Source: Candidatus Nanopelagicales bacterium (GTDB lineage Bacteria > Actinomycetota > Actinomycetes > S36-B12). Taken from it: a stretch of 64,000 bases of DNA. The notes below the pieces were generated by a model. That model saw nothing but the letters and a program-made list of their open reading frames with translations, did no database searches and was not told the origin of the DNA. Both the position numbers and the translations under genes were made by a program. Below are positions 25,882-39,942 of this stretch, piece by piece (position 1 is the stretch's first letter; every line of letters starts with the position of its first letter). The stretch is from NCBI GenBank assembly GCA_030827125.1, contig JAURFD010000004.1:144342-208341 (forward strand), in the 5' to 3' direction.

Positions 25882-27045
25882 GTGCCGACCCGCACCCTGG
25901 TTCCCCGGATGGAGCCCTACGCCACCTCGATCTTCGGCGAGATGTCCAACCTCGCCCTGCAACTCGGGGCCATCAACCTCGGACAGGGATTCCCCGATAC
26001 CGACGGCCCCGAGGAAGTCAAGGAGATCGCCCAGGCCGCCATTCGGGACGGCCGCGGCAATCAATACCCGCCGGTCCACGGACTCCCCGACCTTCGTGCC
26101 GCGATTGCTGAGCACCAGCAGCGGTTCTACGGCCTCCGCGTCGATCCGGCCACAGAGGTCGTCGTCACCACCGGTGCCTCCGAGGCCATCCAGTCCAGTC
26201 TCTTGGCCTTTGCCGAGACCGGGGACGAGGTGATCGTCTTCGAACCCTGGTTCGATCTCTACGCGACCGGCATCGCGCTGGCGAACGCCAAGCGTGTCTC
26301 CGTGCCACTCCGCCCGCCCAATTTCCGCCCCGATGTCGACGCGCTCCGTGCAGCCATCACTCCAGCGACCCGGGTGCTATTGCTCAACACGCCGCACAAT
26401 CCCACCGGCGTCGTCTTCACCATCGATGAGTTGCAGGCTATCGCCGCGCTCGCCATTGAGCACGACCTCATCGTCATCTCGGATGAGGCCTACGAACACC
26501 TGTGGTTCGACAATCACCAGCACACCCCTATCGCCACCCTGCCCGGCATGGCCGAACGCACGGTGACGATCGGCAGCGCTGGAAAGTCGTTCTCCTTCAC
26601 CGGCTGGAAGGTCGGCTGGGCCACCGGACCGGCTCCCCTGATCCGGGCTGTCCGTGCGGTCCGCCAACATTTGTCCTACGTCTCCGGGGGACCCTTCCAG
26701 TACGCCATCGCCCACGCGCTGCGCATGCCCGACTCGTACTACGACGACTTCCGCGCGCAACTTCAGCATCAGCGCGACATCCTCACCGACGGCCTGACCG
26801 ACCTTGGTTTCACCACCGCCGGATCCGAGGGCACCTACTTCCTCACTACAGATCTGGGACCCTTTGCCGACCTCCCGGACGGCCTCGCGGTCGCACGCGA
26901 ACTGCCGAATCGAGCCAAGGTCGTCGCCATCCCTCTCCAGGTGTTCTGCGATCACGAGGGAATCGGCGAGCGCGCGCTGCGCTGGGCGTTTTGCAAGCAG
27001 CCCGCCGTGCTGCGGGAGGCGATCTCGCGTCTCGACACGGCATAG
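25882..27045 (+). CDS. PLP-dependent aminotransferase (class I/II, DapC-like)
   Basis: A 387-residue fold-type I aminotransferase. INLGQGFPDTDGP (about 32-44), NTPHNPTGVVF (about 170-180) and the PLP-lysine segment GSAGKSFSFTGWKVGW (about 230-245) are present. The sequence around FGEMSNLALQLGAINLGQGF resembles actinobacterial N-succinyldiaminopimelate aminotransferase (DapC) and glutamine/kynurenine transaminases, so lysine biosynthesis is plausible but not certain. The GTG two bases after the RbsD-like stop is the likely start; an ATG nine codons later is possible. It is probably co-transcribed with the ribose genes. Confidence 0.88.
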   Translation: MPTRTLVPRMEPYATSIFGEMSNLALQLGAINLGQGFPDTDGPEEVKEIAQAAIRDGRGNQYPPVHGLPDLRAAIAEHQQRFYGLRVDPATEVVVTTGASEAIQSSLLAFAETGDEVIVFEPWFDLYATGIALANAKRVSVPLRPPNFRPDVDALRAAITPATRVLLLNTPHNPTGVVFTIDELQAIAALAIEHDLIVISDEAYEHLWFDNHQHTPIATLPGMAERTVTIGSAGKSFSFTGWKVGWATGPAPLIRAVRAVRQHLSYVSGGPFQYAIAHALRMPDSYYDDFRAQLQHQRDILTDGLTDLGFTTAGSEGTYFLTTDLGPFADLPDGLAVARELPNRAKVVAIPLQVFCDHEGIGERALRWAFCKQPAVLREAISRLDTA

Positions 27046-27059
27046 GACACCATGGAGTC

Positions 27060-27542
27060 ATGCCCCAGATCGAATACGTGACCCTGGCCCACCATGCCGA
27101 GGCCATCAACGGCCTGCTCTATCTCCAAGGATCGGGGTGGACCGATCTGGAGCAACCCGTCGACGCTGACGGCACGCTCGGCATGCTGCACCTTGGTATC
27201 GGCGTCAGCATCACCATTGGGTGGAATGAGACGAACCGCTCCTACCCGCTCACGATCAGTGTCGAGCACGAGGATGGCGAGCAACTCTTCACGGTCGAGG
27301 GAACGGTGGAGGCTGGACGCCCGGCTGGAGCGACCCCGGGTGCCGACATGCGCAGTGTTCTCGCGGTCAGCGGCGAAGTGCAGTTTGGTCGACCCGGCGG
27401 CTACGTCGTCCGCGCCTTCATCGGTGACAGCGATGGCGGAAGCGCCCGCAACGTGTCCTTCCGGGTTCACTACCCGCAGGGCATCGTGCCTGGGCCCCCG
27501 GCGGCATCATCGGGCGGCGGCCCCGGCGACTTCTCGCTCTGA
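27060..27542 (+). CDS. DUF6941 family protein
   Basis: A 160-residue soluble protein beginning MPQIEYVTLAHHAEAINGLL, with a predicted beta-sandwich order (VSITIGWNETNRSYPLTISV; GEVQFGRPGGYVVRAFI; VSFRVHYP). This matches the DUF6941 pattern in which an N-terminal CDFAEV/LADHAE segment is followed by small beta strands. Function is unknown. The C-terminus is a Gly/Ser/Pro tail. CACCAT lies 6 bases before the ATG. Its last 36 bases overlap the convergent lyase gene. The family call is from memory of the pattern. Confidence 0.7.
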   Translation: MPQIEYVTLAHHAEAINGLLYLQGSGWTDLEQPVDADGTLGMLHLGIGVSITIGWNETNRSYPLTISVEHEDGEQLFTVEGTVEAGRPAGATPGADMRSVLAVSGEVQFGRPGGYVVRAFIGDSDGGSARNVSFRVHYPQGIVPGPPAASSGGGPGDFSL

Positions 27543-29204
27543 CGACAGGAGAAGCTGGTCGGGGACAATTCGCACCTGCCCCGTTTGACGGTCCCAGTCG
27601 AGGGATCCGCGCATCTCACTCACCACCCAGAGTGTGTCGATGCGCACCTTGGTCCCCAAAGTTCCACACTCGATTACGGCGGCGGGGCTCGCCGTACGCC
27701 AACTGCCGAAGTGCTCGACCGTTCGGACCGCGCCACGCCCGAGTACACCGGACCAGCAGGCTCCGTAGAGCAGCAGTCCGGATTCCTCATGGATCGCGGC
27801 TGGGTCGGTGCCATTGGTGCGCGGCAGCGGCGTCCACCCTGGTGCCAGGTGCCAGCGTTGGAACCACTGCTGGTCATACCTGCTGCGACCTGAGTCCTCC
27901 ATACGCAGGACGCTGAGACCGCTATCGTCCACGGTGAGCGGGATGGTGATACGGCGTTCCATCCGGACGTCACGTGACTTGGCGGTGACGACGTAGGCGT
28001 CCGTGGCATCAACGGTCGACACCAGATTCGCCTTGACGCGGTCCGGCCAACGGAAGCCCTGCGGTTCGAAGGTCGAGTGGGCCGCAGCAGATTGAGCCCA
28101 CGTGCGTCGCTGACCCTTGGCCTTGTCATAGAGCCCGCGATCACTGAAGATGGGCACGCCCTGGGTGAACCAGGTGGGGGCCCCTCGATCCTCGTGCCCG
28201 TGGAAACGCGGACGCTCGCCAAACCGCAGTGTGTAGTGAGTTGCCGTGTCGTCCCAGGATCCGCGGTTGGCTGCCCAGCCTCGACCCGAGCACAGCAGTC
28301 GAGTATCGGAGGATGTAGCGATGGTGTCATCCAATCCCAGATCAGCAGCGGAGACCATCTGCTCGTTGCCATCGCCGATCGCTTCAAGAACGCCGTCAGG
28401 ACGCACGAGGCGCCACGTGGCTACCTCGGCGCGCTGGACCGCTTGCCCCATGTCGACAGGGAAGGGAACCTCGTCGGCAACGCGTGCCAGGGAGCGATTC
28501 CAGAGTTTGACGTTGAGGTAGTGGTAAGAGGAGGACTGCTCAACACTCAGCCCGCACGAGGAGAACACCGCCGACGAGTCCGCTTCGAAGCGCGCGACGG
28601 CTGCCTCCCGCCAGGTTGGCCGATCGAAGACGGCGGCCGATTGGACCAGGGCGATGTTCGACATCGTCCCGTGATTGTGAATCCGGTTCAGTGGGCGACC
28701 GCGATAGCGCAGCGGATCCAGTGCTGCGGTGGCCAGTCCCTCCATCACCGGGACCAGCCGTTGATCACCGGTGATCTCATAGAGGCAGTTGACGACGCCC
28801 ATGCGCAGACTGACGACCGACTGTGTCCACCCGGTGGCCCGCTGTTCATCCTGACTGGCCCAGCCCCCCGGATCCGGAATCGCACGGTCGCGCTCCACGA
28901 GAAGCTCAATGACATCGACATCCGCGTCGAGCGCTGGAATCAGCCACACCATCGAGTGGAACCGCGACGTGAAGGTGGCGTCCGCCGGGTCGTCCAGTCG
29001 CCAGTCGGACGAGTCACTACCAAGACGAATGTGCCGACCGTCAAAACCCAACACGCCCCGGCTGAGGTCCGATACGTCGGCACCGAATCGCTGCGCGGAA
29101 CTCACCTCGTCGGCACACAGCCGCGGCTCCTGCGCCGAGGCGGGCACCGCCACGAGTCCCGCGGCCAGGCCTGCGACAGCGGCGATGGCAACGGCGCGGA
29201 TCAT
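27507..29204 (-). CDS. Secreted heparinase II/III-like protein (downstream paralogue)
   Basis: A 565-residue exported protein: signal peptide 1 to about 24, then an alpha-helical toroid region with HNHGTMSNIA (about 176-185; NH pair as in heparinase II/III-type lyases) and EQSSSYHYL (about 222-230; candidate catalytic Tyr227). A beta-sheet region follows with FHGHEDRGAP (about 334-343), the HGHxD motif of PL12/PL15/PL21-like lyases. Cysteines near 30 and 140 may pair. It would cleave an acidic polysaccharide by beta-elimination; the substrate is unknown. The ATG overlaps the stop of its upstream paralogue as ATGA. Confidence 0.78.
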   Translation of the reverse strand: MIRAVAIAAVAGLAAGLVAVPASAQEPRLCADEVSSAQRFGADVSDLSRGVLGFDGRHIRLGSDSSDWRLDDPADATFTSRFHSMVWLIPALDADVDVIELLVERDRAIPDPGGWASQDEQRATGWTQSVVSLRMGVVNCLYEITGDQRLVPVMEGLATAALDPLRYRGRPLNRIHNHGTMSNIALVQSAAVFDRPTWREAAVARFEADSSAVFSSCGLSVEQSSSYHYLNVKLWNRSLARVADEVPFPVDMGQAVQRAEVATWRLVRPDGVLEAIGDGNEQMVSAADLGLDDTIATSSDTRLLCSGRGWAANRGSWDDTATHYTLRFGERPRFHGHEDRGAPTWFTQGVPIFSDRGLYDKAKGQRRTWAQSAAAHSTFEPQGFRWPDRVKANLVSTVDATDAYVVTAKSRDVRMERRITIPLTVDDSGLSVLRMEDSGRSRYDQQWFQRWHLAPGWTPLPRTNGTDPAAIHEESGLLLYGACWSGVLGRGAVRTVEHFGSWRTASPAAVIECGTLGTKVRIDTLWVVSEMRGSLDWDRQTGQVRIVPDQLLLSSEREVAGAAAR

Positions 29205-30697
29205 AGGGGTGGTGTGACCGTCAGCGTTGTCGAAATGCTCGCCTTCTTGTCCCGCGCGGACACCCGGCACTGCAGATCCCAGGCGTCCTCGGAGGTGCGC
29301 CACGCGGTAAAGGTCTCCACCGACACTGCCTTCAGCCGTGGGCAGTCAATCGTGAGCGTCGCTCCACTGGAGTGCTCGGCACCGGTCGCTGTCGGCGTCC
29401 AACCGGGAGCCAACTGCCAGTGCTGGATCCACTCCTTGGCTCCGCGACCGCGGTCACGAACGACCAGGGTGTCGGCAGAGATCGAGATACGCCGCTGACG
29501 CGAGATGCCGTCGGCGCTGTCGGTCAAGGTGAAGCTTGTCCCCTTGCCTCGCTTGCCCTTCGTCGTCGCCTTGTAGTCGACGTAGCCCACCGGTTCGAAC
29601 ACTGAGTGCGCTGCCATGGACTTCGCGAAGTCGAAGCGCCGGTCACGCTTCTTGTCATAGAGACCGCGATCGGACAGCACGGGAACGTCGTACGCATACC
29701 AGGTAATGCTGCCGTGATCGCGGTGCCCGTGCCGTGCGGTCTCCGGCCCGAAGTGGACGGTGTAGTGAGTCGACGCGTCCGGTGATCCAGCGGCCCAGCC
29801 GGTGTCTGAGCACCACAGGGTGCCGCCGTTGGGTGTCATACCCGGTTCGGGCTGGCCATCACCGATCGCCTCGAGGACGCCATCGGGTCGAACCAGGGCA
29901 CCGAGTGCGAATTCGGGCTCCTCGAGCGAGACGGACAGCACACGCGCGGCGCGGTTCCACAGCGAGACGTTGTGCTCTTGGTAGGTGCTGCTCTGCTCCC
30001 ACATCATTCCGCAGTCGGAGAAGACCTCGGGCAGATCGCGGCTGAAGCGCCCGACGGCGTAGTCAATCCACTGCTCCATGTCAAACGCCCGGCCGGCCTG
30101 GACCAGGGCGATGTTCGACATCGTGCCGTGGTTGTGGACTGGCCCCCGAGGTGGTCCGGGATAGCGCTCGGGATCCATATTGGCGCCCACGAGTCGTTTG
30201 GCGATGGGGATGAGGCGCTTGTCCCGAGTCAGCGTGTAGAGGCAGGTTGCCGTCTCCAGACGCGTACGGAATTGCCCCTGGGTCCAGCCATACGGTTTGC
30301 GTGCCTTGTTGCTCGTAGCGGACCCCGGATCGGGGAGCGCGGCATCGCGCTCGAGGAAAACCTCGATCGCGGTTTTCGGATCGTCCAGAGCCAGCGGAAC
30401 AAGCCAGTTCAAGGAGTGGAACCACAGGGCCCAGGAAGGGTCCTTGGACTTGGACGCTGCCCAGCCATCTGGAGTCAACCGAACCTTCACGCCGTCGTAA
30501 ATCACCACGCGTTGGCTGGCGACCTTGCTGACGTCATAGCCGCGCGCGGAGGCCACGTTGAACGATGCGTTGCACAGCCCCGGCAGATCAACGCTGTCCG
30601 ACGGCCTCGCGGCTGCCGGACTGGCCAGCAGACTCCCGGCGAGGGCTGCGGTCGCACCCACCACGAGCACGCCACGAAGGAGGCGGGGGGTGCGCAT
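29201..30697 (-). CDS. Secreted heparinase II/III-like protein (upstream paralogue)
   Basis: A 498-residue exported protein with the same plan as its neighbour: signal peptide 1 to about 30, VHNHGTMSNIALVQ (about 187-200), EQSSTYQEHN (about 234-243) and RHGHRDHGS (about 322-330), then LSDRGLYDK and AHSVFEP shared with the paralogue. The shared blocks show a tandem duplication followed by strong divergence, especially at the C-terminus (this copy lacks the extra tail). The ATG at 30697 follows CAGAAT by 6 bases; an adjacent GTG is possible. It is the first gene of a two-gene unit. Confidence 0.78.
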   Translation of the reverse strand: MRTPRLLRGVLVVGATAALAGSLLASPAAARPSDSVDLPGLCNASFNVASARGYDVSKVASQRVVIYDGVKVRLTPDGWAASKSKDPSWALWFHSLNWLVPLALDDPKTAIEVFLERDAALPDPGSATSNKARKPYGWTQGQFRTRLETATCLYTLTRDKRLIPIAKRLVGANMDPERYPGPPRGPVHNHGTMSNIALVQAGRAFDMEQWIDYAVGRFSRDLPEVFSDCGMMWEQSSTYQEHNVSLWNRAARVLSVSLEEPEFALGALVRPDGVLEAIGDGQPEPGMTPNGGTLWCSDTGWAAGSPDASTHYTVHFGPETARHGHRDHGSITWYAYDVPVLSDRGLYDKKRDRRFDFAKSMAAHSVFEPVGYVDYKATTKGKRGKGTSFTLTDSADGISRQRRISISADTLVVRDRGRGAKEWIQHWQLAPGWTPTATGAEHSSGATLTIDCPRLKAVSVETFTAWRTSEDAWDLQCRVSARDKKASISTTLTVTPPL

Positions 30698-30741
30698 CAC
30701 TCGATTCTGCCTGAGGTCGGTGTCCCGACGCGAACTGAGGG

Positions 30742-33324
30742 TCAGCGCACTGGTTCGACCGTGAGGCGCTCCCCATCGGGCACCGTCCCGATGCGCACGG
30801 TGTCCCCATCGTGGACCGCACCCGAGAGGATTTCCTTGGCGAGGGGGTCCCCGATGGCCGTCTGCACGAGGCGGCGTAGCGGGCGCGCCCCATAGGCCGG
30901 CTCGTAACCCTTGTTCACGAGCCACTGCAGCGCCTCGTCGGTGATGTCGAGGGTAATGCGACGGTCGGCAAGGCGACGTTGCAGATGGTCGACCTGGAGT
31001 CGAGCGATCCGCTCAAGCTCGGCCTTGTCGAGCGGGTTGAACATCACCATGGCGTCAAGCCGGTTGAGAAACTCGGGGCGGAAGTGCTGTCGGACAACAG
31101 AAAGCACCTGGTCCTTGCGTACGTCGTACGGCTCTGTCAGATCGATGAGGAACTGCGAGCCCATGTTCGAGGTGAGAATCAAGATCGTGTTGCGGAAGTC
31201 CACCGTGCGACCCTGACCATCGGTGAGACGGCCGTCGTCGAGGACCTGCAGCAAGATGTCGAACACCTCCGGGTTGGCCTTCTCGACCTCGTCGAGCAGC
31301 ACCACCGAGTAGGGCCGACGACGCACGGCCTCGGTGAGCTGGCCGCCCTCTTCGTAGCCGACGTAGCCGGGTGGGGCACCGACGAGGCGTGCGACCGAAT
31401 GCTTCTCGGAGTACTCGCTCATGTCGATGCGGATCATCGCTCGCTCGTCATCGAAGAGGAACTCCGCGAGGGCCTTCGCCAACTCGGTCTTGCCGACACC
31501 GGTGGGACCGAGGAAGAGGAATGATCCGGTGGGTCGGTTGGGATCGGCAATACCCGCCCGGGCGCGGCGTACCGCGTCACTGACCTCACGCACGGCCTCT
31601 GGCTGACCCACGACCCGCTGGTCGAGGTAGTCCTCCATGCGTAGGAGCTTTTCGCTCTCACCTTCGAGCAGGCGACCCGCAGGGATGCCCGTCCACGTGG
31701 CGACGACCTCGGCGATGTCGTCTGCCGTGACCTCCTCCTGGACCATTGCGGCCTCGCGCGCATTGGTCTCGGCGGTCACGCGCTGGAGTTCCTCCTCGAA
31801 CGTCGGAATCTCGCCGTAGAGGAGCTTTGATGCGGTCTCGAAATCGCCGGAGCGCTGCGCACGCTCAGCGGCGGCGCGCATATCGTCGATGAGGACCTTG
31901 AGTTCACCGATGCGGTCAAGGCCCGCCTTCTCCGCGTCCCACTTGGCGCGCAGACCCCGCAGCTCCTCATCTTTGTCAGCGATCTCCGCCCGAATCCGTT
32001 CCAGGCGCTGCTTGGACGCCTCGTCGGTCTCCTTGGCAATGGCCATCTCCTCCATGCGGAGGCGGTCCACCTGGCGCTGAAGGACGTCGATCTCCACGGG
32101 CGAGGAGTCGATCTCCATGCGCAGACGCGCGGCCGCCTCATCCATGAGGTCGATGGCCTTGTCGGGCAGGAATCGTGCGGTGATGTAGCGGTCCGACAGC
32201 GCCGCCGCGGCTACCAGGGCGGAGTCATTGATGGCCACCTTGTGATGCGCCTCGTACTTCTCCTTGATCCCGCGCAGGATGGAGATGGTGTCCTCCACGC
32301 TGGGCTGGCCGACGAAGACCTGCTGGAATCGACGCTCCAGGGCCGGATCCTTCTCGATGTATTCGCGGTACTCATCGAGGGTGGTGGCCCCGATCATGCG
32401 TAGTTCGCCGCGCGCGAGCATCGGCTTGAGCATGTTGCCAGCGTCCATCGCGGAATCGCCACCGGCACCCGCACCGACAACGGTGTGCAACTCGTCGATG
32501 AAGGTGATGATCTGTCCGTCGGACTCCTTGATCTCATCGAGGACGGCCTTCAGCCTCTCTTCGAATTCACCGCGGTACTTCGCACCGGCGACCATCGCGC
32601 CGAGATCGAGAGCGATCAGCGTCTTGCCCTCGAGGGACGTCGGGACGTCACCTTCGACGATGCGTCGCGCGAGCCCCTCCACGACAGCGGTCTTGCCGAC
32701 GCCAGGCTCGCCAATGAGCACGGGGTTGTTCTTGGTGCGACGGGAGAGGACCTGGATCGTGCGACGAATCTCTTCGTCGCGACCGATGACCGGGTCGATC
32801 TTGCCTTCGCGGGCGCGCGCGGTGAGGTCCACGCCGTACTTCTCAAGGGCCTGGAAGGTGCCCTCCGGGTCGGGACTGGTCACGCGTGCTCCTCCTCGCA
32901 TCTCCTGCAGGGCCGCCACGAGCGCCTCGGGGGTCGCGCCGGCCTGCGTCAATCGTTCCCGAACACCCGGCTCGCTGGCCAGGGCAATGAGTAAGTGCTC
33001 TGTGCTGACGTAGTCATCCCCGCGCTCCGAGGCAAGTTCCTGCGCCCGATTGAGCACGGCGTAGGACTGCTGACTGAGTTGAGGGGCGGACACCGACGAC
33101 CCGCTGGCACTGGGCAGTGCATCCACGGCGGCGCGGACCTCCGCCGTCAGCGCAGACCGGTCGACACCCACGGAATCGAGCAGCGCCGAGGCGATGCCCT
33201 CGCCCTGCTGGAGAAGTGAGTCCAGGATGTGCACGGGCTCGACCTGTGCGTTGCCCTTGGCCGCAGCAATGCGCACGGCGGCACCGAGTGCGTCCTGCGC
33301 CTTGGTGGTGAACTTGATGTCCAT
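30742..33324 (-). CDS. clpB: ATP-dependent chaperone ClpB
   Basis: An 860-residue Hsp100 disaggregase of standard length. The N domain starts [20 protein letters not shown]1 has Walker [19 protein letters not shown] (about 207-224). The coiled-coil middle domain (about 400-520) includes [23 protein letters not shown]2 has Walker [18 protein letters not shown] (about 603-619). It rescues aggregated proteins with DnaK. It is last of the dnaK operon, 58 bases after hspR. An AAGGAAC ribosome-binding site precedes the ATG, and no separate HspR box was found in that gap. The longer frame to 33441 is rejected. Confidence 0.96.
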   Translation of the reverse strand: MDIKFTTKAQDALGAAVRIAAAKGNAQVEPVHILDSLLQQGEGIASALLDSVGVDRSALTAEVRAAVDALPSASGSSVSAPQLSQQSYAVLNRAQELASERGDDYVSTEHLLIALASEPGVRERLTQAGATPEALVAALQEMRGGARVTSPDPEGTFQALEKYGVDLTARAREGKIDPVIGRDEEIRRTIQVLSRRTKNNPVLIGEPGVGKTAVVEGLARRIVEGDVPTSLEGKTLIALDLGAMVAGAKYRGEFEERLKAVLDEIKESDGQIITFIDELHTVVGAGAGGDSAMDAGNMLKPMLARGELRMIGATTLDEYREYIEKDPALERRFQQVFVGQPSVEDTISILRGIKEKYEAHHKVAINDSALVAAAALSDRYITARFLPDKAIDLMDEAAARLRMEIDSSPVEIDVLQRQVDRLRMEEMAIAKETDEASKQRLERIRAEIADKDEELRGLRAKWDAEKAGLDRIGELKVLIDDMRAAAERAQRSGDFETASKLLYGEIPTFEEELQRVTAETNAREAAMVQEEVTADDIAEVVATWTGIPAGRLLEGESEKLLRMEDYLDQRVVGQPEAVREVSDAVRRARAGIADPNRPTGSFLFLGPTGVGKTELAKALAEFLFDDERAMIRIDMSEYSEKHSVARLVGAPPGYVGYEEGGQLTEAVRRRPYSVVLLDEVEKANPEVFDILLQVLDDGRLTDGQGRTVDFRNTILILTSNMGSQFLIDLTEPYDVRKDQVLSVVRQHFRPEFLNRLDAMVMFNPLDKAELERIARLQVDHLQRRLADRRITLDITDEALQWLVNKGYEPAYGARPLRRLVQTAIGDPLAKEILSGAVHDGDTVRIGTVPDGERLTVEPVR

Positions 33325-33382
33325 CGGTGTTCCTTCGTTCTTTCTTTGCTCGTTCGTTCGTTCTCGTTCAGTGTTCTGAGGG

Positions 33383-33712
33383 TTAAGCGCCGCGACGGCG
33401 GTGGGGTCGCCACACGACCAGTGATGTCGACCGCTTCTCATTCGCGTAGGCGTTCACCTGATCACGCAGTCGATCGACCTCGGCCTGCAACTCCAGCACG
33501 CGACGAATGCCCTCCAGGCTGATCCCCGCCGCCGAGAGTTCGGCGATCTCGCGAAGGCGATCGACATCCTGCGCGGAGTAGAGGCGGTTGCGGCCATTAA
33601 CGCGCTTGGGCACGACAAGGCCGAGTCGGTCGTACTGACGCAGTGTCTGCGGATGCATCTGCGCAAGATCCGCGGCCACGGAGATCGTGTAGACCGGGGT
33701 GGTGTCATCCAT
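33383..33712 (-). CDS. hspR: Heat-shock repressor HspR (MerR family)
   Basis: A 109-residue MerR-type repressor. [20 protein letters not shown], then [11 protein letters not shown], is the HspR-type winged helix (about 7-40), followed by [15 protein letters not shown] and a short coiled coil (about 72-95). HspR binds HAIR boxes with DnaK as co-repressor and silences the operon until unfolded proteins titrate DnaK. A perfect HAIR lies upstream of dnaK at 37433-37453. The gene is two bases downstream of dnaJ, the usual actinobacterial order. Confidence 0.95.
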   Translation of the reverse strand: MDDTTPVYTISVAADLAQMHPQTLRQYDRLGLVVPKRVNGRNRLYSAQDVDRLREIAELSAAGISLEGIRRVLELQAEVDRLRDQVNAYANEKRSTSLVVWRPHRRRGA

Positions 33713-33714
33713 GA

Positions 33715-34878
33715 CTAGCCCTTCGCCGCGGCCAGCAGGTCCGCACGCGGATCCTCGCCAGCGGTGGCTTCGGCGTACTTCTGCAGAGCCTCACGGGCCT
33801 CGTCCGACAGGTCTGCAGGAACCCTGACCTCGACGGTCGCCAACAGGTCGCCCTTGGTTCCGTCCTTGCGCGTCACGCCTTTGCCGCGCACGCGGAAGGT
33901 ACGGCCGTTGGCCGTGCCGGCAGGGATCTTGAGCGTTACGGTGCCGCCACCGGGGGTAGGGACGACGACCTGGCCGCCCAGCGTGGCCTCGGTGAAGGTG
34001 ATCGGCACCGTGACCGTGAGGTTGTCGCCCTTGCGACCAAACACCGGGTGCGAAGTCACGTGGACAACGACGTACAGGTCACCGCTCTGGCCACCGCGCT
34101 CGCCGGGGGCACCCTTGCCCTTGAGTCGGATTCGCGCACCATCCTTGACACCCGCGGGAATGCGGGCCTGGACCGTGCGCGTGCTCAAGCCACGACCCGA
34201 ACCGTGGCAGCTGGGGCAGGGGTCGTCGACGATGAGTCCCCGACCCGCGCAGGCACCACACGGCTCAGCAAAAGCGAAGCCGCCAGCATTGCGGGTCGTC
34301 TGGCCGGTGCCCTCACATGAGGGACACACTCGGGGGACGGTGCCCGCGCGGGCACCGGTGCCGCGACAGGCGTCGCATGCGGCCTCGCTGGCTAGCCGGA
34401 GCGGAACCGTGACGCCGTTCAACGCATCGTCGAATCCCAGCGTGATTTCGCTCTCGACGTCCTGCCCGCGACGTGGCTGAGCTCGGCGGCCAGTGCCACC
34501 GCGACCACGGCTGAAGATATTGCCGAGAATGTCGCCGAGGCCACCTTCATCGGCGCCGAAGACGTCGTTGAAGTCATATGTCGTTCCGCCACCAAAGCCG
34601 CCGGGTGATCCGAATCCGCCGCCGCCGAAGCGGCCGCCACCACCGGCGAAGAGCGTGCGTGCCTCGTCGTACTCGGCGCGCTTCTTGTCGTCAGACAGGA
34701 CGTCGTAGGCTTCCGAGACCTCCTTGAACCGCTCCTCGGCCTTGGCATCACCGGGGTTCTTGTCCGGGTGAAGTTCACGGGCGAGCTTGCGGTAGGACTT
34801 CTTGATCTCGTCGGCTGAGGCGCCCTTGCTCACACCGAGGACCTTGTAGAAGTCCTTCTCCAGCCAGTCCTTGTTCAT
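33715..34878 (-). CDS. dnaJ: Chaperone protein DnaJ
   Basis: A 387-residue type I Hsp40. The J-domain (about 8-75) has the HPD triad in [11 protein letters not shown] Gly/Phe-rich region (about 80-110) follows. The zinc domain has four CxxCxGxG-type repeats ([32 protein letters not shown]; about 165-235). Then come the substrate-binding C-terminal domains. It delivers clients to DnaK and stimulates its ATPase. It lies between grpE and hspR. Many actinobacteria carry a second DnaJ elsewhere; this one is in the HspR operon and so is the DnaJ1-type. Confidence 0.96.
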   Translation of the reverse strand: MNKDWLEKDFYKVLGVSKGASADEIKKSYRKLARELHPDKNPGDAKAEERFKEVSEAYDVLSDDKKRAEYDEARTLFAGGGGRFGGGGFGSPGGFGGGTTYDFNDVFGADEGGLGDILGNIFSRGRGGTGRRAQPRRGQDVESEITLGFDDALNGVTVPLRLASEAACDACRGTGARAGTVPRVCPSCEGTGQTTRNAGGFAFAEPCGACAGRGLIVDDPCPSCHGSGRGLSTRTVQARIPAGVKDGARIRLKGKGAPGERGGQSGDLYVVVHVTSHPVFGRKGDNLTVTVPITFTEATLGGQVVVPTPGGGTVTLKIPAGTANGRTFRVRGKGVTRKDGTKGDLLATVEVRVPADLSDEAREALQKYAEATAGEDPRADLLAAAKG

Positions 34879-34908
34879 CGTGCCTCGTTCATGGTCTGTG
34901 TCGCCGGC

Positions 34909-35453
34909 CTAACTGTCAGCTACGGCGACGCGGGCCGGGCGCAGAATGCGACCGGCAAGCCGGTAGCCCGGCTGGTAGACCGATGCGACGATCGGTCCCT
35001 CGAGTCCCTCGCGGGTCTCACTGGTGAGCGCCTCGTGCACGGCCGGATCGAATGGCTCATCGGCCACACCGAACATCTCCAGACCGAGTCGCGCGCACGC
35101 TCCCTCGAGTGCTTCGCCCACGGACTTGAAGGCTCCGTCGAGTTCACCGTGCTCGCGAGCACGGGCCACGTCGTCGAGAACGGGCAGCAATTCGCTCAGG
35201 ACCTGGCCGATCGTCGCCTCGCGTGCCGTCTCCCGGTCCCGTTCCACGCGCTTGCGGTAGTTCGCGTACTCCGCGTGAACCCGACGAAGGTCGTCGGTGA
35301 GCTCTGCGACCTTCGCATCGTCATCGGCCACCTCTGCCTCGGTGGGTGAAGGAGCCGGCTCGGCCGGCTCCCTCACCTCGTAGGTCTCAGGATCAATGCG
35401 GCGACGGTCATGGACGCGGACGCCCTCGTGTTCGCGTTCCTCGTCCACCATGG

Positions 35454-35457
<4 letters not shown>
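34909..35457 (-). CDS. grpE: Nucleotide exchange factor GrpE
   Basis: A 182-residue GrpE. An acidic disordered N-terminus (about 1-50), a long dimerising helix ([20 protein letters not shown], then KRVERDR) and the C-terminal beta head with the signature [20 protein letters not shown], then [19 protein letters not shown]. It releases ADP from DnaK. The start codon overlaps the dnaK stop (ATGA). It is acidic and of typical actinobacterial length. Confidence 0.95.
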
Positions 35458-37298
<1,841 letters not shown>

Positions 37299-37413
37299 GG
37301 ATTCCTTCTTTCCTTCGGCTTTCGCCGACTTACTGTCCGACCGTTGTCGGATCTGCCTTTTCGTGGCCTGTTGGCCGTGGTCTGGGTGCCCGCCTATGAC
37401 GGGACATGGTTAA

Positions 37414-37453
37414 AGTATGCCGACTCAGTTTACTTGAGTCAAATCGACTCAAG
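37414..37453 (-). promoter_or_regulatory. dnaK operon promoter with HspR (HAIR) operator
   Basis: CTTGAGT-N7-ACTCAAG at 37433-37453 is a perfect HspR-associated inverted repeat. On the minus strand -35 TTGACT (37437-37442) lies inside it and -10 CATACT (37414-37419) follows after 17 bp, about 115 bases before the dnaK start. The operator covers the -35 box, so HspR binding would block RNA polymerase. Confidence 0.92.
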
Positions 37454-37507
37454 TTGTCTGCCAATGGGCACTCAAGGTGATCCCCGGCCCACTCACCAGG
37501 GCACCTG

Positions 37508-37578
37508 GCTCCGGTTTCCGACCGTCGTGGGTGCTTCGCCGCGCCGGGAAGTCACCACAGCGGTCGGAAACCCGGAGC
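37508..37578. repeat. Long imperfect hairpin between divergent genes
   Basis: A 17-base arm (37508-37524) and an 18-base arm (37561-37578) are reverse complements except for one extra C, around a 36-base loop. It lies between the divergent dnaK and Fe-S reductase promoters, where no terminator is needed. The role is unknown; attenuation, insulation or an antisense transcript end is possible. Confidence 0.6.
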
Positions 37579-37639
37579 TGGCCACCAACTGCCGTGCGCC
37601 CCCATGAAACGCCTACTGGCCGGTAGTAGCCTGCCCCCC

Positions 37640-39874
<2,235 letters not shown>

Positions 39875-39942
39875 TACAGCGGGTCTCGACAGCACGGCAG
39901 GTCGAGCAGGCCAACGACTCGACCGCATGCTTGCCATCGGGC

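Noticed and set aside
28077..29498. 473-codon plus-strand frame opposite the heparinase-like genes
   Set aside because: No recognisable motif or promoter; it crosses the junction of two clear secreted-protein genes on the other strand.
33325..33382. Possible second HAIR box before clpB
   Set aside because: The gap is made of repeated GTTC/GAAC-like bases and has no CTTGAGT-type arm.
37604..37639. Earlier ATG for the Fe-S reductase
   Set aside because: It would add 12 residues without a ribosome-binding site and would place the TAGCCT hexamer inside the gene; the ATG at 37640 fits the common promoter pattern.
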